From positions 80,001 to 144,000 of the forward strand of contig JAVDOI010000189.1 of NCBI GenBank assembly GCA_032191485.1: a stretch of DNA of 64,000 nt, given 5' to 3'. Positions 10,659 through 21,808 of the stretch are shown here, piece by piece (the stretch's first letter is position 1; every line of letters starts with the position of its first letter). The stretch comes from Leptoclinus maculatus (Eukaryota > Chordata > Actinopteri > Perciformes > Stichaeidae). A model generated the notes under the pieces. The model was not told where the DNA came from, ran no database searches, and saw only the letters and a program-made list of their open reading frames with translations. Made by a program: the position numbers and the translations under genes.

Positions 10659-11196
10659 TGTAATGGGAAAAATATATTTTGTATCATGAAATGTTTCAAA
10701 GATGAACAACTGAAAGAGAAGAGCACAGACACTGACAAAACGCAGCAGTCCTGCAAAGTAGTCAATCAATCTATGAGCCCGGTGTCTGGTTTTCTTTCAA
10801 ACTGATCACACGCTCCCACACAAGAACGAGAGGTGAAGAGACACTGTCTCCTTTGTCTGTGTGATGAGTTTGAGACAGACCATAAAACCATAAACTAGTT
10901 CCTAGTTGAACGTACCTGGCATGAGTCCAGATAAGAACGACAGCTAGGATGTAAACATATCCACTCCCTGTCTATGATTTATCTCAAGGCGTGAACCTGT
11001 GTTTGCTTAAATGATGTGAAGTTCCTGTACGATGTTGAAGCTTCCAACACAGACACTGACTGAGTGGCTGTGTTGTATTTTTCCCTCTTGCAAGCGAATA
11101 AACAGAACAAGACAACTTTGAATCTTCTGAAGACTATATTATTGATTTGTGAACAAAACTCTCTTCTCCCGATTAACATAGAAATATTCTACCACA
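10659..11196 (+). mobile_element. Solo LTR 2, same family as LTR 1
   Basis: A 538-bp unit with the same tgtaatggg start and ctaccaca end, flanked by a different 4-bp direct repeat aggt (10655-10658 and 11197-11200). The different target duplications show two independent insertions, not a segmental duplication and not the two ends of one provirus. It carries the same aataaa signal near 11099. Minus-strand frames beginning MLIGRREF in both copies are shadows of the LTR. Confidence 0.88.
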
Positions 11197-11200
11197 AGGT

Positions 11201-13148
11201 GTATACTGTATGTATTTCAGCATTGCCCGTAAATCACAGTATAATAGGATTTCTCTTACTTTTTCTACACCAACCTGCTCTGATAGTCTGTGTGTACTGA
11301 CTGCAGTCGGCTTCATTGTGAACATCGACAAAAAAATCTTAACAGGTTCCTTCCAAGATCACAAATGTCTTGACATACAAGATGCTATTTCTACACTCTT
11401 GACATTTTAGCTTGCAGACCACAGAAGCTACCATATCCGAAATATGTCCTAAATATAGTGTAGACTTGCATATTCATTTTATTTTAGGTGTCTAAAATAC
11501 ATTTTGATGTTTCCCCCATCTACAGCAGTACATTACTTTTCTTACCTGCCGGTACTCCTGTCTGCTTCTCCAAACTGGAGGCGTGAAGTCCTGGATCATC
11601 TGGATCTCCTCCATGTGTTGAAGATGAGCAGCTGTGTCTCTATCCGTTTGTCTCAGTGGAAAGTTGTTCTCTCCCATAATGGTGCATCTCTATCCAAAGG
11701 TTGTTTGGTTATGGCTAAAGACAAAGAGATTGTGATGAATGCTGATGTCATGTCACCAGAACACTGAACATTCTGAACAGAATCTCTGCATCACCTCATG
11801 GAACCTTCCTACCTCACTGACATCACTGATCCTCCTGTCAATGTACACAACAACAATACAGACTTATTAAATCATCAACATGAATGACAGTACTCTTTGA
11901 AACATTAATAACCAGAGTGCAGAACAACAACAGCAGTGTTCTGCAGAATACAAGGCTGATGCTTGACTCAACTCAACCTTTTCAGAAATGTATTTTCTTA
12001 ACCGTAGCCCTATTTTTAGGCCTCTGCTCAAAAATTGCATACCCATACTAAAAAGAGTGTATTTCTGCAACTACAAGTTCTATTTTAAAAATGTTGATGT
12101 TATAATAAAGGTAACACTTGTGAGATTTGTTCAGATGTATAAATATCAGTGTATATATTTTACTGGTTAAGAGTAAATGAAGATGGCACACAGCTCAAAT
12201 GGAAAAGTTTCGGGATCGCCTGAAAAGAAATTGTTATTTATTGTTATTATTTCTTTGGAATGATGCAGCTGCAGGTCTAAAACCTCTCCCAAATCATAGC
12301 ACAATATGTGAACAGTCTCTCTGCAAATTCTGACTTTGATAAAGTGAAGCAGAACAAAATTAGAGAGGTTTTAGTACAGAGAGGTCAGGCGAGGTCACCA
12401 AAATGGTCATTTTGGAACCAGCTGTTCCATTGTAATTTTATATACTATTTAACTATATATTTCACTTGTTTTATCACTAAGTGTTCAATCTATCCAAATA
12501 CAGCAGTTTGGCTTCATTTTGAGAGCCTGAAACCTCTCTGAGCCCTGTTTGTGTCTGTGATCCATTTAGTTTTCTCGTCTGACTCCAGTTCCTCTGTGTC
12601 TATGTAGATGTAAGTCAGCAGCCCATTGGGCGAATGAAGTGATTCAAACCTCTATCGACGCGTCAGAGCCTATAGAATTGAGCTGGGGAAACGTGGGAAA
12701 GATTGACAGCATCATTAGCCAGTCAGAATCAAAACCGCGCCGTCTCTCGTGAAGCGTAAAATCCGATATGCCGAAAGTAAAATCCCTAACCCCAGCTCGC
12801 CCGGACTCAAATTCAACCCCTGTCCTCACGGAAACAGAATTATGACAAACAGGTCATCCGTAGAATAGATATTTGCAACAATACCCGGAGATTTTATCCT
12901 TTGTCTCCACGAAAACAGCGAAAAGGTGAGGTGTGTTTCTGATTATTATCAATAAAGCGGTTTGTGGTTCTGGTGCTTGTTGGCTCATATGTCTGTAATG
13001 GTTTCACGGAGAGATATATTGAAGATATCTCCGTAATCTGTGTCGAATTCTCTTGCTTTCTGGTATCTCGGTTTTCCGTGTTAGCTTCTAGTTTTGTCTT
13101 GGTAGCTACGACCGGAGCGTGATGATAATGATAATTTGGTAATTCTTT
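11201..13148. other. Unannotated non-coding stretch
   Basis: Nearly 2 kb without a recognisable exon, transposon protein or RNA. Short frames exist at 11504-11767 (+) and 11492-11677 (-), but neither shows a family motif. From about 12650 to 13130 base composition becomes richer in CpG, as may be seen in a young repeat or old regulatory DNA; this is a visual impression only. Confidence 0.45.
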
Positions 13149-13596
13149 TAGTTAGGGCCCGAGCAACCGACAACGTTGGGCCGGCGAGGCCCTATTGTAA
13201 TTGTACCCGTCCGAGTTATATTTTTCTGGGAATGGAGCATTTTGGGGTACTTGCCATGCATGAAAACTCACCAATTTTGCACACCTGTCAGGTCTGCCGG
13301 AGAAACTCTTATGCCATAAATAGCATATTTGTGTGTAAAAAAATGGCTCTCTAGCGCCCCCTACAAGTCGGACCGGCGACGCCCCTCGGCCAGTATCTCC
13401 GATTGACTTGAAATTCAACACACATGTCCAAATCCGTTATCAAAAGCTATTTGATATCTCTTAGCGTTTACAAGATATGGACCAATAAACTTCTTAGGGG
13501 CGTGGCATAATATCAATACACATAACTTCTCAACGCGCAGGCCGGAGTCCCACCGGAGGATGCGAGGGCCCGTTCATCGCTGCTCGCAGCTTTAAT
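13149..13596 (+). mobile_element. Dispersed fish repeat (gggcccgag...gcagctttaatt type)
   Basis: The segment begins agttagggcccgagcaaccg and runs to ctcgcagctttaattgg, with CpG-rich phrases such as ggcgaggccctattgtaatt. I recall this as a very common interspersed sequence in percomorph genomes. No protein is encoded and I cannot assign a superfamily. No clear target duplication is visible. Confidence 0.5.
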
Positions 13597-14727
<1,131 letters not shown>

Positions 14728-14989
14728 GATATCAGGGGCCTGATGTGTATGGTTATGTGGTAATCATCTGATTTCTTTTTTTGGACGATACTGTGCCTAC
14801 TGCAAACACTGATGTGTGTTTTATCACAAAGCGAAGTCTGTCAAGCATTAGAATATTTGATTCTTAGCTGGTAACATAGGACTTCACAGGGTATTTAAAA
14901 TGAAAACAAATAGTGAAAATCTCAAAACAAACTAGTTTTCTAGTTATAATAATATAGTTCTAATATTACTTACCTCACCTGTTTGTGTG

Positions 14990-14992
<3 letters not shown>

Positions 14993-15030
<38 letters not shown>
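14993..15030. repeat. (GT)n microsatellite upstream of a dynein exon
   Basis: A GT run followed by a second short tgtgtgtgtg run ends only some 15 bases before the acceptor AG at 15059-15060. It occupies the place of the polypyrimidine tract of that acceptor, so it may weaken splicing. Confidence 0.95.
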
Positions 15031-15033
<3 letters not shown>

Positions 15034-15060
15034 GTATATATGTGTGTGTGCGTGTATCAG

Positions 15061-15217
15061 CATCATTGGAATGCTGTCTCCCGACGAGTTGGGTCTGTTC
15101 CGGGAGTGAATTGGTGTCATGAATAAAAAGATTCAGCCAGGGCTGACCAAGCTCCTGTGGTCTTCTAAAGGAGCTGCTAACTTCTTCATCCAGGAATGTC
15201 TCCTGCATGTTAACAAG
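15061..15217 (+). pseudogene. dnah2: Dynein tail exon (copy B) with nonsense codon
   Basis: After gtatcag the exon reads IIGMLSPDELGLFRE, stop, IGVMNKKIQPGLTKLLWSS, then KGAANFFIQECLLHVNK before donor gttgta. The PGLTKL-W-SKG block belongs to the N-terminal tail of axonemal dynein heavy chains. The in-frame TGA at 15107-15109 sits where Arg is expected, consistent with a CGA to TGA change at a CpG. It is on the + strand like the C-terminal exons of copy A but encodes a far more N-terminal part, so it cannot continue that gene. It opens a second DNAH2-like copy. Confidence 0.75.
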
Positions 15218-15529
15218 GTTGTAACACAAAGCTCACCCCTTTCTGATATGGACATGTGTACAGATGAAAAAGTGGGTGAATGGAGTTTGTTTTCAGCGAG
15301 TGGATTAAATCCCCTGAACAGCTGGAGAAATGTGTTTGGCAAATGTTCAGGGTGTACTTTTGAACAAGGACACAGTTTTCACAGATCTTACTTCGTCAGG
15401 CAATAAGTTCCAGAGAACAGGACAGAAGTGACTAAAAGCATCCTCAACAGATCTGGAACCTATTCCTGGTTCAGTAAGCGAATTGTACTGAGGAGTTGCT
15501 TATTTCTCCTTTTCATTACACTCCAGCTC

Positions 15530-16110
15530 AAGTGGATAGTCGATGGTCTGGATTGAACGTTGAATACTTTTTAATTGGATCATTTAGACTTTTAATCTCC
15601 CAAATATGTCATATCTCACACTTATTAAATTGTTTTTCTAAAGCCCCTTTTTCAGGTTCAGCAAATAGCGTGTATAAGCTTTCAGTCAGTTATAACTTTT
15701 GGGATATTATGGATTGAATGTTGGATGTTTTGTCATTTCATCAGTTTACACTTTAATCTGCAAAATGTGTCATAATCCAACCATATTTAAGGGTTTTGCC
15801 GTTAGTGCTGTTTGAGGATTACACATGTAGTGGTGAAGGCTGTCACATTAAACCTTCAGTAAGTAATAACTTTTTAGATATTCTGGATTGAACGTTGAAT
15901 TATTTTGAATCAGATACGTTTGACCTTTGACCTTCAAAATGAGTCATATCTCAAAGTTATTTAAGTTTTCTTCTTATATGCATTTGATCTGTAATCATAC
16001 TATGAGCTAAAGAGGTCACAATGGAAAAGATACTATTCCTTGTAGTACCAGATGTGGACTCCTTCCATCTAATGTCAGGCAGCTGCCTGGAGAGGTCCAG
16101 AGAGTGTGAG
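15530..16110. repeat. Diverged tandem repeat, 3 units of about 160-175 bp
   Basis: The phrase tggattgaacgttgaat recurs at about 15550, 15710 (diverged) and 15885. Each time text resembling 'aatctccaaaatatgtcatatctca' and then a cattaaaccttcagt-type or aagctttcagtcagt stretch follows. The copies are strongly diverged. Nothing coding is evident. Confidence 0.6.
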
Positions 16111-16136
16111 AGTAGATGTAGTTCAGTTTAAGATCA

Positions 16137-17606
16137 TTAGTTTAAGTAAGCGCACCAATGATCCAGCATGCACTGAGCTGTGTCATGAGTCCAGTGCAGG
16201 TTATCTGGTCCTGTTTTAAAATCAGTGCTTGGTAAAGCCGGAATATACTCACTCAGATCAGAGATATACGCGTTCAGATGTGTGAGACGCAGTCTCTCTT
16301 TCGGTGGAAGATTGGGGGAGAAGTTGACCTGAGGGATGAAAATTTTCACCCACGGAAACTTGTGTTTGGCCAATTTCAGAGATCTCTGCAGTTGTTTGAT
16401 ATCTGTCTCTTTGGACTTTTGGACACGGTTGTTTAGGCCAAAGGCCATGATGATTTTTTCCACTGTAACCGTGGATCTAGCTTTGTCCAGTAGCACTTCC
16501 GCGTTTCTGAAGGTGGCCCCTGGGAAAGCATCAATCTGCAGATATGGGTTGTTGTGTGGTTGGAGTCTGTTGGTGTTAGAGTCACCCATGATTAGCCATT
16601 TTTTGCCAACCGTGAGGCTCCAGTCCTGCAATTTTCTTGAGGTGGTGAGATGTTTCGTAGGTCGGTGTAGCATCGGTGTCTGTGGTGTGAAGACCGTAGC
16701 TGTTGGAGTCGAATCCAGTCGGTCTGCACCGCTGTTTGAAGACTGCCGGTCCTGATGGGAGTCAGTCTGATGGACCACACGCTGTCCGGAACCGGAGAGG
16801 GTGGCTCTCTGTCCTCCTCCCCCATGAGTGGATCCAGTTCCTGTTGTGAGAGTTCCATGATAGAGCTCGTTATGGAAGCCACACATCCATTGTGGTGTAG
16901 GGGGGCCGGAAGAAGAAGCAGGGGGGCCGGGGGGGGACTAGCTGGCCAACTGATAAACAGTCTTTTTGGTCTTTGTGGTTGTTGCTGGAGCTGTTGAGGA
17001 GTCGGTGTCTGGATCATCAGATCTGGGTCTATTGTGATCGTTTTCATTGTGTTGAAGCCGTTGCTGACCTGTGTTGTGTGTGTGGTGGATCTTACGTTTC
17101 TTTCGTGGTATGTTGGACCGGCCCTCCGCCGGTCTCTGGCCGGTCCTGCGGTCAACGAAATGTGTCTTATAACCCGGTTCTCTGTCATTACAGTTACGGC
17201 GCAGAGAAGAGCAGTCTCTGTCGGGTCCGAGTCCGGTCCTCGTTACGGAGGCATACGTTCTGTGGCGGCCGTCTGCTGGATCCCTGCGGCAGCCGTCTGG
17301 TGGATACCTGCGGTTGTCTGGTGGATACCTGCGGTTGTCTGGTGGATACCTGCGGGTGTCTGGTGGATACCTGCGGTTGTCTGGTGGATACCTGCGGCGG
17401 CCTTCTGCTGGATCCCTGCGGCGGCCGTCTGATGGGTCGTCGGCGAGGGGACGCAGGTCTGGTGGGTGACCTCGGGCGTTGGTTCCGCTGTCGGCGGCCC
17501 CTCCCATAGTCGACAACCGTCCACTCCTCACCGCGGTCACGGCCGTGGTGGAACATGATGTGGCTAGGTTAGCCTCGTTAGCATATGGCTCAGAAAAAAA
17601 GTTCAC
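16137..17606 (-). pseudogene. Retroelement ORF with RRYPPDN repeats and SGNH-type domain
   Basis: Three overlapping minus-strand frames form one broken protein: 17606-16938, 17188-16592 and 16886-16137. The N-terminal part is Arg/Pro-rich, with tandem heptads of the form RRYPPDN (DNA repeat at about 17275-17430), then a basic stretch RKKRKIHH. The middle reads MELSQQELDPLMGEEDREPP. The C-terminal part has SGNH-hydrolase-like blocks: WLIMGDSNTNRL (Ser in GDS), FGLNNR (Gly/Asn block) and DNLHW (Asp-x-x-His). It ends at DHWCAYLN. At least two frameshifts separate the parts. Esterase-like ORF1 proteins are known in some non-LTR retroelements. Here the same strand and position just after a Penelope-type 3' end suggest it is the first ORF of a neighbouring Penelope-like copy, which is inference. 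The start used (17606) is an open-frame limit, not a proven start. Confidence 0.6.
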
Positions 17607-17669
17607 TGAAGTTTTTTTACCTTTTATTTTCTGTCCAGGCGAACATGTACACCATATTTATATTTATAA

Positions 17670-17715
17670 GTAAATAAATCGCGATGTTTCGGTTCTAAGA
17701 AGAACCTTCCTCAGG
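17670..17715 (-). ncRNA. Possible hammerhead ribozyme motif of a Penelope-like element
   Basis: On the minus strand the order is CTGAGGA, one A, a perfect 6-bp hairpin GGTTCT-TCTT-AGAACC, then GAAAC. The hammerhead core is CUGANGA, helix II, GAAA, so both conserved boxes and helix II are present. Hammerhead motifs are known in Penelope-like retroelements. Against it: an extra A between the first box and helix II, and I could not draw convincing helix I and III partners with a UH cleavage site. The call therefore rests on core boxes plus genomic context. Confidence 0.4.
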
Positions 17716-18067
17716 CTACTTGTTCTTGTAAAATAACTGTACAGTTGAGGAACAGTGTCGGACGCTGTTATAGCATCGGACATGTTGTAGAAAAGGGGGG
17801 ATGGGCTGTGGTGTAAAGTTCCTGTGGCCTGGCGCCCTTAGGCCGGGGCCATTTTGTTCCAAGGACCAATCAGCAGGCCATCTGACTGAGCAGGGTACCA
17901 AAGTGCATTATCTCAGACCTGATGTACCCACACTCTGTCCCAGGCCCCATTTTGTCCCAATAAACACTATAATCTTCACTGAAGTCACATTCTGTTGAAC
18001 TGATTAATAGTGTTGCATTCACTGACTACCTACTGCGGCTTGATAAGTCCTGCTGCATGAGCTCTTG

Positions 18068-18310
18068 GAATACACACAACTCTTTACATATACATATGCA
18101 TACACTTTAAACATTACACCGTGGCATCTTTGATGCCTAATTGATTGTCCAGTGAAGTCTGATGAGTCATGTTCTGTGGATTATTTCACGTACACACAAC
18201 TATTCACATACACATATGCATACACTTTACATATTACACCGTGGCATCTTTGATGCCTACCTGACCGTTCAGTGAGATCTGATGAGTCATGTTATATGAA
18301 CTGTTTCAAA
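18068..18310. repeat. Tandem duplication, 2 x about 120 bp
   Basis: The phrases atacatatgcatacacttta, attacaccgtggcatctttg and tctgatgagtcatgtt occur in the same order twice, about 120 bp apart. Part of the flank (ctacctactgcgg) also recurs at about 18025 and 18388. It lies in the Penelope-like 3' region. Confidence 0.85.
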
Positions 18311-18585
18311 TGCACCCCCACATCCATGTGTCTGTACATACATCTTAGATCTGAAATTGCGTTGTCTTTTATTTATTTATCACTACCTACCTACTGCGGT
18401 CTGAGAAGTGATGCTTCTGATGGTTAGGACAGAGGAACCGGGCAGGCTGCATGAGAGGAGCAGAGCAACAGAGATATGAGGCAGGAGGCACGGGCTGGTT
18501 AGGAGTTAGGAGATTGTGATCACTTCGCTGGGAGCCAGCAAGGTGATCTGTGCACTGTCCATCACTACCTCACATTCTGAAGCAC

Positions 18586-19345
18586 CTACCTCTCATTCAA
18601 GCCTTTAGGATGCCTAGTATCCAGTCTGGCAATCCAGATCCTTTCAGCCCTTTTCCTCTGGGAAATGTTCCACCTGGGGTTACACTCAATGACAGTAGTT
18701 AGGACCGATTTCCATCCATGCAGAAGGAAGTGTTTCACAAAGGGTGTCACCATCTTTTTCCTGTTCAGTATATTGTATTTATGTTGAGTGAATCGAATAG
18801 AAATGGTGTTGCCCGTTTCACCCACATACTGTAAATCACACTGTTTACATGAAGTCAGATATATAAAATGTTTTGAATTTAGACTGCCACGGGTCATTGT
18901 CTGGAAGACCTCTTTTGTGTACCGATTAGTGAACCAGTTACGGTGTTGAAAGAATTGGCCCTGTCCTCTGGGTTTAGGATCCGAAAGGGGTTTAATCTTA
19001 GCTTTTACCAGGAGATCCTGTAAATTCTTGTTTTTCCTGAATGCAGCAATAATGCTGTGGTCCTGTAATGTTGAGGTTCCTGTAATGTGTTTGTGAAAGT
19101 TCCTCCTACTGTCTCTGATCAGTTCAACAGTGGACGGGGAATATGTAGTCACAAATGGAAGGTTACAAGTTACTGCTGTAGGTTTAGTTTGCTGAAATGA
19201 CATTCTGCATTTTCTCAGAAAAGTCCTAGAGTACCCTCAGCTCGCCAAAGCTCGAAACAACACTCTGACTGCAAAATTAGAATCCTCCTGTTCAGTGCAA
19301 ATCCTGTGAAACCTCAACAACTGTGACTTAATCAGGCCTGCATAT
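18586..19345 (-). pseudogene. Penelope-like element: RT thumb remnant and GIY-YIG endonuclease
   Basis: Reading the minus strand from about 19345 gives GLIKSQLLRFHRICTEQED, a stop, then GYSRTFLRKCRMSFQQTKP, the region after the RT palm in Penelope-like elements. The 205-codon frame 19203-18586 follows. It carries HFIYLTSCKQCDLQYVGET, the GIY...YIG pair (IYL and YVG) with the inserted Cys-x2-Cys typical of Penelope endonucleases, then an Arg and QH (IRFTQH). GIY-YIG nucleases nick DNA for target-primed insertion. An in-frame stop in the linker (near 19240) and the loss of the RT core upstream make it inactive as a whole. Confidence 0.85.
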
Positions 19346-19347
19346 AA

Positions 19348-20076
19348 TTATTTTTCTGGTCTTTTTTTGTTTGGGTGTTTCCGAAATAATGTTTTTATGG
19401 CTTGTGTGCCTCCTTTGATGTCAATATTAGTATAGAGACTGTCTATGTCAATTGTGAACAAATTAAAGTTGTCAGGAATGTGCAGTTGTTTCACTATGTT
19501 GACAAAGTGGTACGTGTCCTTAATGTAACTTGGGTGTGTGGTCCAGAGAGGATTGAGGAAGAAGTCCAGGTACTCTGCAGTGTAATATGTTTCACTGCTG
19601 CAGTCAGACACAATGGGTCTACCTGGAGGGATTTCATGTGGTTTGCTCCACTTAGTGGGATCCTTGTGAATTTTAGGCAGCATGTAAAATAATCTGGCTC
19701 TGGGTTCCGAGCTGCCCATTAGATAATACTTTTGTTTTGCCTTTATAAACTTTTTCTCATAAAGAGTTTGGATAATTTTGTTCATAATTGGAATAGTCTC
19801 TGGATAAATAGGTTTGGCCAATTTAGTGTAATATTTGGGGTCGTTAAGTTGTCGATAACCCTCCCATACATACTGTTCTCTGTCCATGATGACCATAGCA
19901 CTGCCCTTGTCAGCTGGCTTGATGATGATATGTTTGTTACTGTTCAGTTCTGTCAGTGCTCCAACCTCCTCAGTACTGAGGTTAGTCAGGTTCAGGTTAG
20001 TTAGATACAGTATTTGGTCATAGTAAAGAGTAAGTTTATTTATGTTGCATTCCTGCATCAACACAAAGTGTTTCAC
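19348..20076 (-). pseudogene. Penelope-like element: N-terminal part of reverse transcriptase
   Basis: The 242-codon minus frame contains IIIKPADKGSAMVIMD, YMLPKIHKDP, GRPIVSDCSSETYYTAEYLD and FTIDIDSLYTNID, all hallmark RT motifs of Penelope-like elements (RT blocks up to motif A, with its Asp). It ends at HPNKKRPEK with a stop. The next readable protein is already the post-palm segment, so the catalytic Y-x-D-D block (motif C) and roughly 170 residues are deleted at about 19345. The 5' side is cut near 20091, where an inverted repeat begins. The frame start at 20076 is not a true initiation site. Confidence 0.88.
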
Positions 20077-20091
20077 ATGAACGAATCAAGA

Positions 20092-20358
20092 TGTTTTTCT
20101 AAAGTCATACTGCATTTTAAAGCTCAGATTCAAACCTTCTAACAGAGTCTAAGAGTGTTTATGTTGCAGCTTGTGTTGGCTTTCAGCATTTGATTGGACG
20201 GTCACTTACCGACGATTTTTGGACTGGCAGAAGGGAAATGTTACAGTAACTCAATCTGATGCTGAAAGCCAAGACAAGCTGCCACATGCACACTCTTGGA
20301 CTCTGTTAGAAGGTGTGAATCTGAGCTTTAAAATGCAGTATGACTTTAGAAAAACAGA
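20092..20358. repeat. Inverted repeat, arms about 105 bp, loop about 53 bp
   Basis: Left arm 20092-20197 (tgtttttctaaagtcatact through ggctttcagcatttgattgg) is the near-perfect reverse complement of 20251-20358 (caatctgatgctgaaagcc through ctttagaaaaacag), with a few mismatches. Transcribed RNA would fold into a long hairpin. It abuts the truncated end of the Penelope-like element and lies 27 bases before a piggyBac insertion. It could be a MITE/foldback element or an inversion made during retroelement insertion. Confidence 0.9.
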
Positions 20359-20663
20359 TGAGGCTAGCGAAGGACAGAGCAGACTTAACCCTCCTGTCGT
20401 GTTCGGGTCAAATCTGACCGATTTACAACTTTAATCAATCATAAATATTGTGTTTTACATCTGATTACCTCAAGGCCTCATGATATCCTCCACACTAGGC
20501 ATTTGAACATATCAGATTGCTGATCACCACTTTCATTGAATTTGTAGTGGTTTAGTGAACTTTGTAACACCCATGGTGTTCCCGGTCAAAAGTGACCGCC
20601 ATAGGAAATTGATGGGAAACACTAGATTATGTCCATTCATCAGATGGAAAACAGCCCCATACA

Positions 20664-20702
<39 letters not shown>

Positions 20703-20927
20703 GTGTAAACACCTGTTCACAGCCCCATATACACAGTTGTACACATTTCAAACTTCAAACTAAAAAAACAGGTGTTTGTTATGGGAACCCATCTCTATAC
20801 CGCTCTTATGTGCCCATCCCCCCACGTGAACCACACCTTCCAGACTAAACAATGTTTCGTATCTTCTCACTTTCCCCCTAAATAAACCTTTATTTGTGCC
20901 TTGCTCTCATTTTACTCTGTGAGCACA

Positions 20928-21309
20928 ATGAGTAGGCCACTGATGAGGAGATGTTCTGTCAGAGAGGCTCTGGACCTAATGTTTGAACCAGATGAAGAGG
21001 AGATTGAACCGGAGATAGAGGAAGATGTCTCAGAAAATGAAGACAACATTGATCCTGATTTCGATCCGGACTATTATGAGACTGACCAGTCAACAGATGA
21101 CGAGGAAGTAGCACCAGAGGAAGAGGCACATGAGGTGACATTCCAGTCCAAGGGTGACAACTTGCTCTGGTATTCATCCTCCCAGGACAGAGGAGGCAGA
21201 GAGAGTTGAAAACATAACAAGGATGACGCCAGGGCCAACACGATACGCAACATCTCGTGTGAATGACTTCAAGTCCAGCTTCCAACTCTTTTTACCAGAG
21301 TCCATTGAG
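20928..21309 (+). pseudogene. piggyBac transposase N-terminal fragment
   Basis: From ATG at 20928 the frame reads MSRPLMRRCSVREALDLMFE and then a long acidic stretch typical of piggyBac/PGBD proteins. Near 21186 the frame shifts and continues as EAERVENITRMTPGPTRYAT, then SRVNDFKSSFQLFLPESIE to 21309. The acidic N-terminus followed by a DFKSSFQLF-type block fits the start of the piggyBac transposase domain. Coding then breaks at a 499-bp insertion. Confidence 0.8.
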
Positions 21310-21808
21310 GGTGTGTTAGAGTCAAAAATCTAAATGACTAATTATAATACGTGTGCTCACAAAGTCTGGTGTCCGTACGTGAACTTTATGGCCTGCGTCC
21401 TCATGTGAATGGGTGTGTGTGAACTTACTATATTAGGTTCTACAGCGTCTGGGAAAGAAAGCGTTCTCAGGCTGTAAATGAGAATAAGGAAGATAGACAC
21501 AGAGTTGTTTTGAGAAAGTAACCTTTGTGCCAGAACAGATGCTCAAGTGAAGTTCTCTTCCCAGACTACATGGTGTTGGACGGCATTTTGTGTGTGTGTC
21601 ACCTTTTGTGACAAAGACCTCATTGTAAACCAATCCTGTGCCAGCCATTGCATGTTGTTTACTCAGTATTAATATCAGAAGCTCAGAGTTAGAGTTAAAC
21701 TCCGAGCGGCCTTGATGCATATCCTGATGTGAATCAACTCTGTCTCCTTAGAATAAATGTCCTGTGAATAATGATTTTCCATCGGTGTCAAGTTAATTTT
21801 TCCAACAG
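21310..21808. other. 499-bp insertion interrupting the piggyBac transposase
   Basis: The transposase reads SIE before and GVILDMTN after, and gag at 21307-21309 joins ggt at 21809 in frame. The inserted piece is flanked by the direct repeat gggtgt (21309-21314 and 21808-21813). No GT-AG placement keeps the frame, so a standard intron is unlikely. No protein or known element was recognised inside. Confidence 0.6.

Larger units (their letters stand above)
17607..18585 (-). mobile_element. Penelope-like element 3' untranslated / pseudo-LTR region
   Basis: On the minus strand this follows the endonuclease stop and runs to the SGNH-type ORF. It contains a tandem duplication of about 120 bp at 18068-18310 and a hammerhead-like motif at 17670-17715. 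No coding sequence is seen. Assignment to the element is by position and orientation. Confidence 0.5.

Noticed and set aside
8300..11179. Homologous minus ORFs beginning MLIGRREF at 8300-8491 and 10979-11179
   Set aside because: They lie inside the two solo LTRs and match only because the LTRs are related; no protein motif is present.
18130..18300. CTGATGAG strings as further hammerhead ribozymes
   Set aside because: No helix II followed by GAAA is found at a suitable distance; the single box is too short to support a call.
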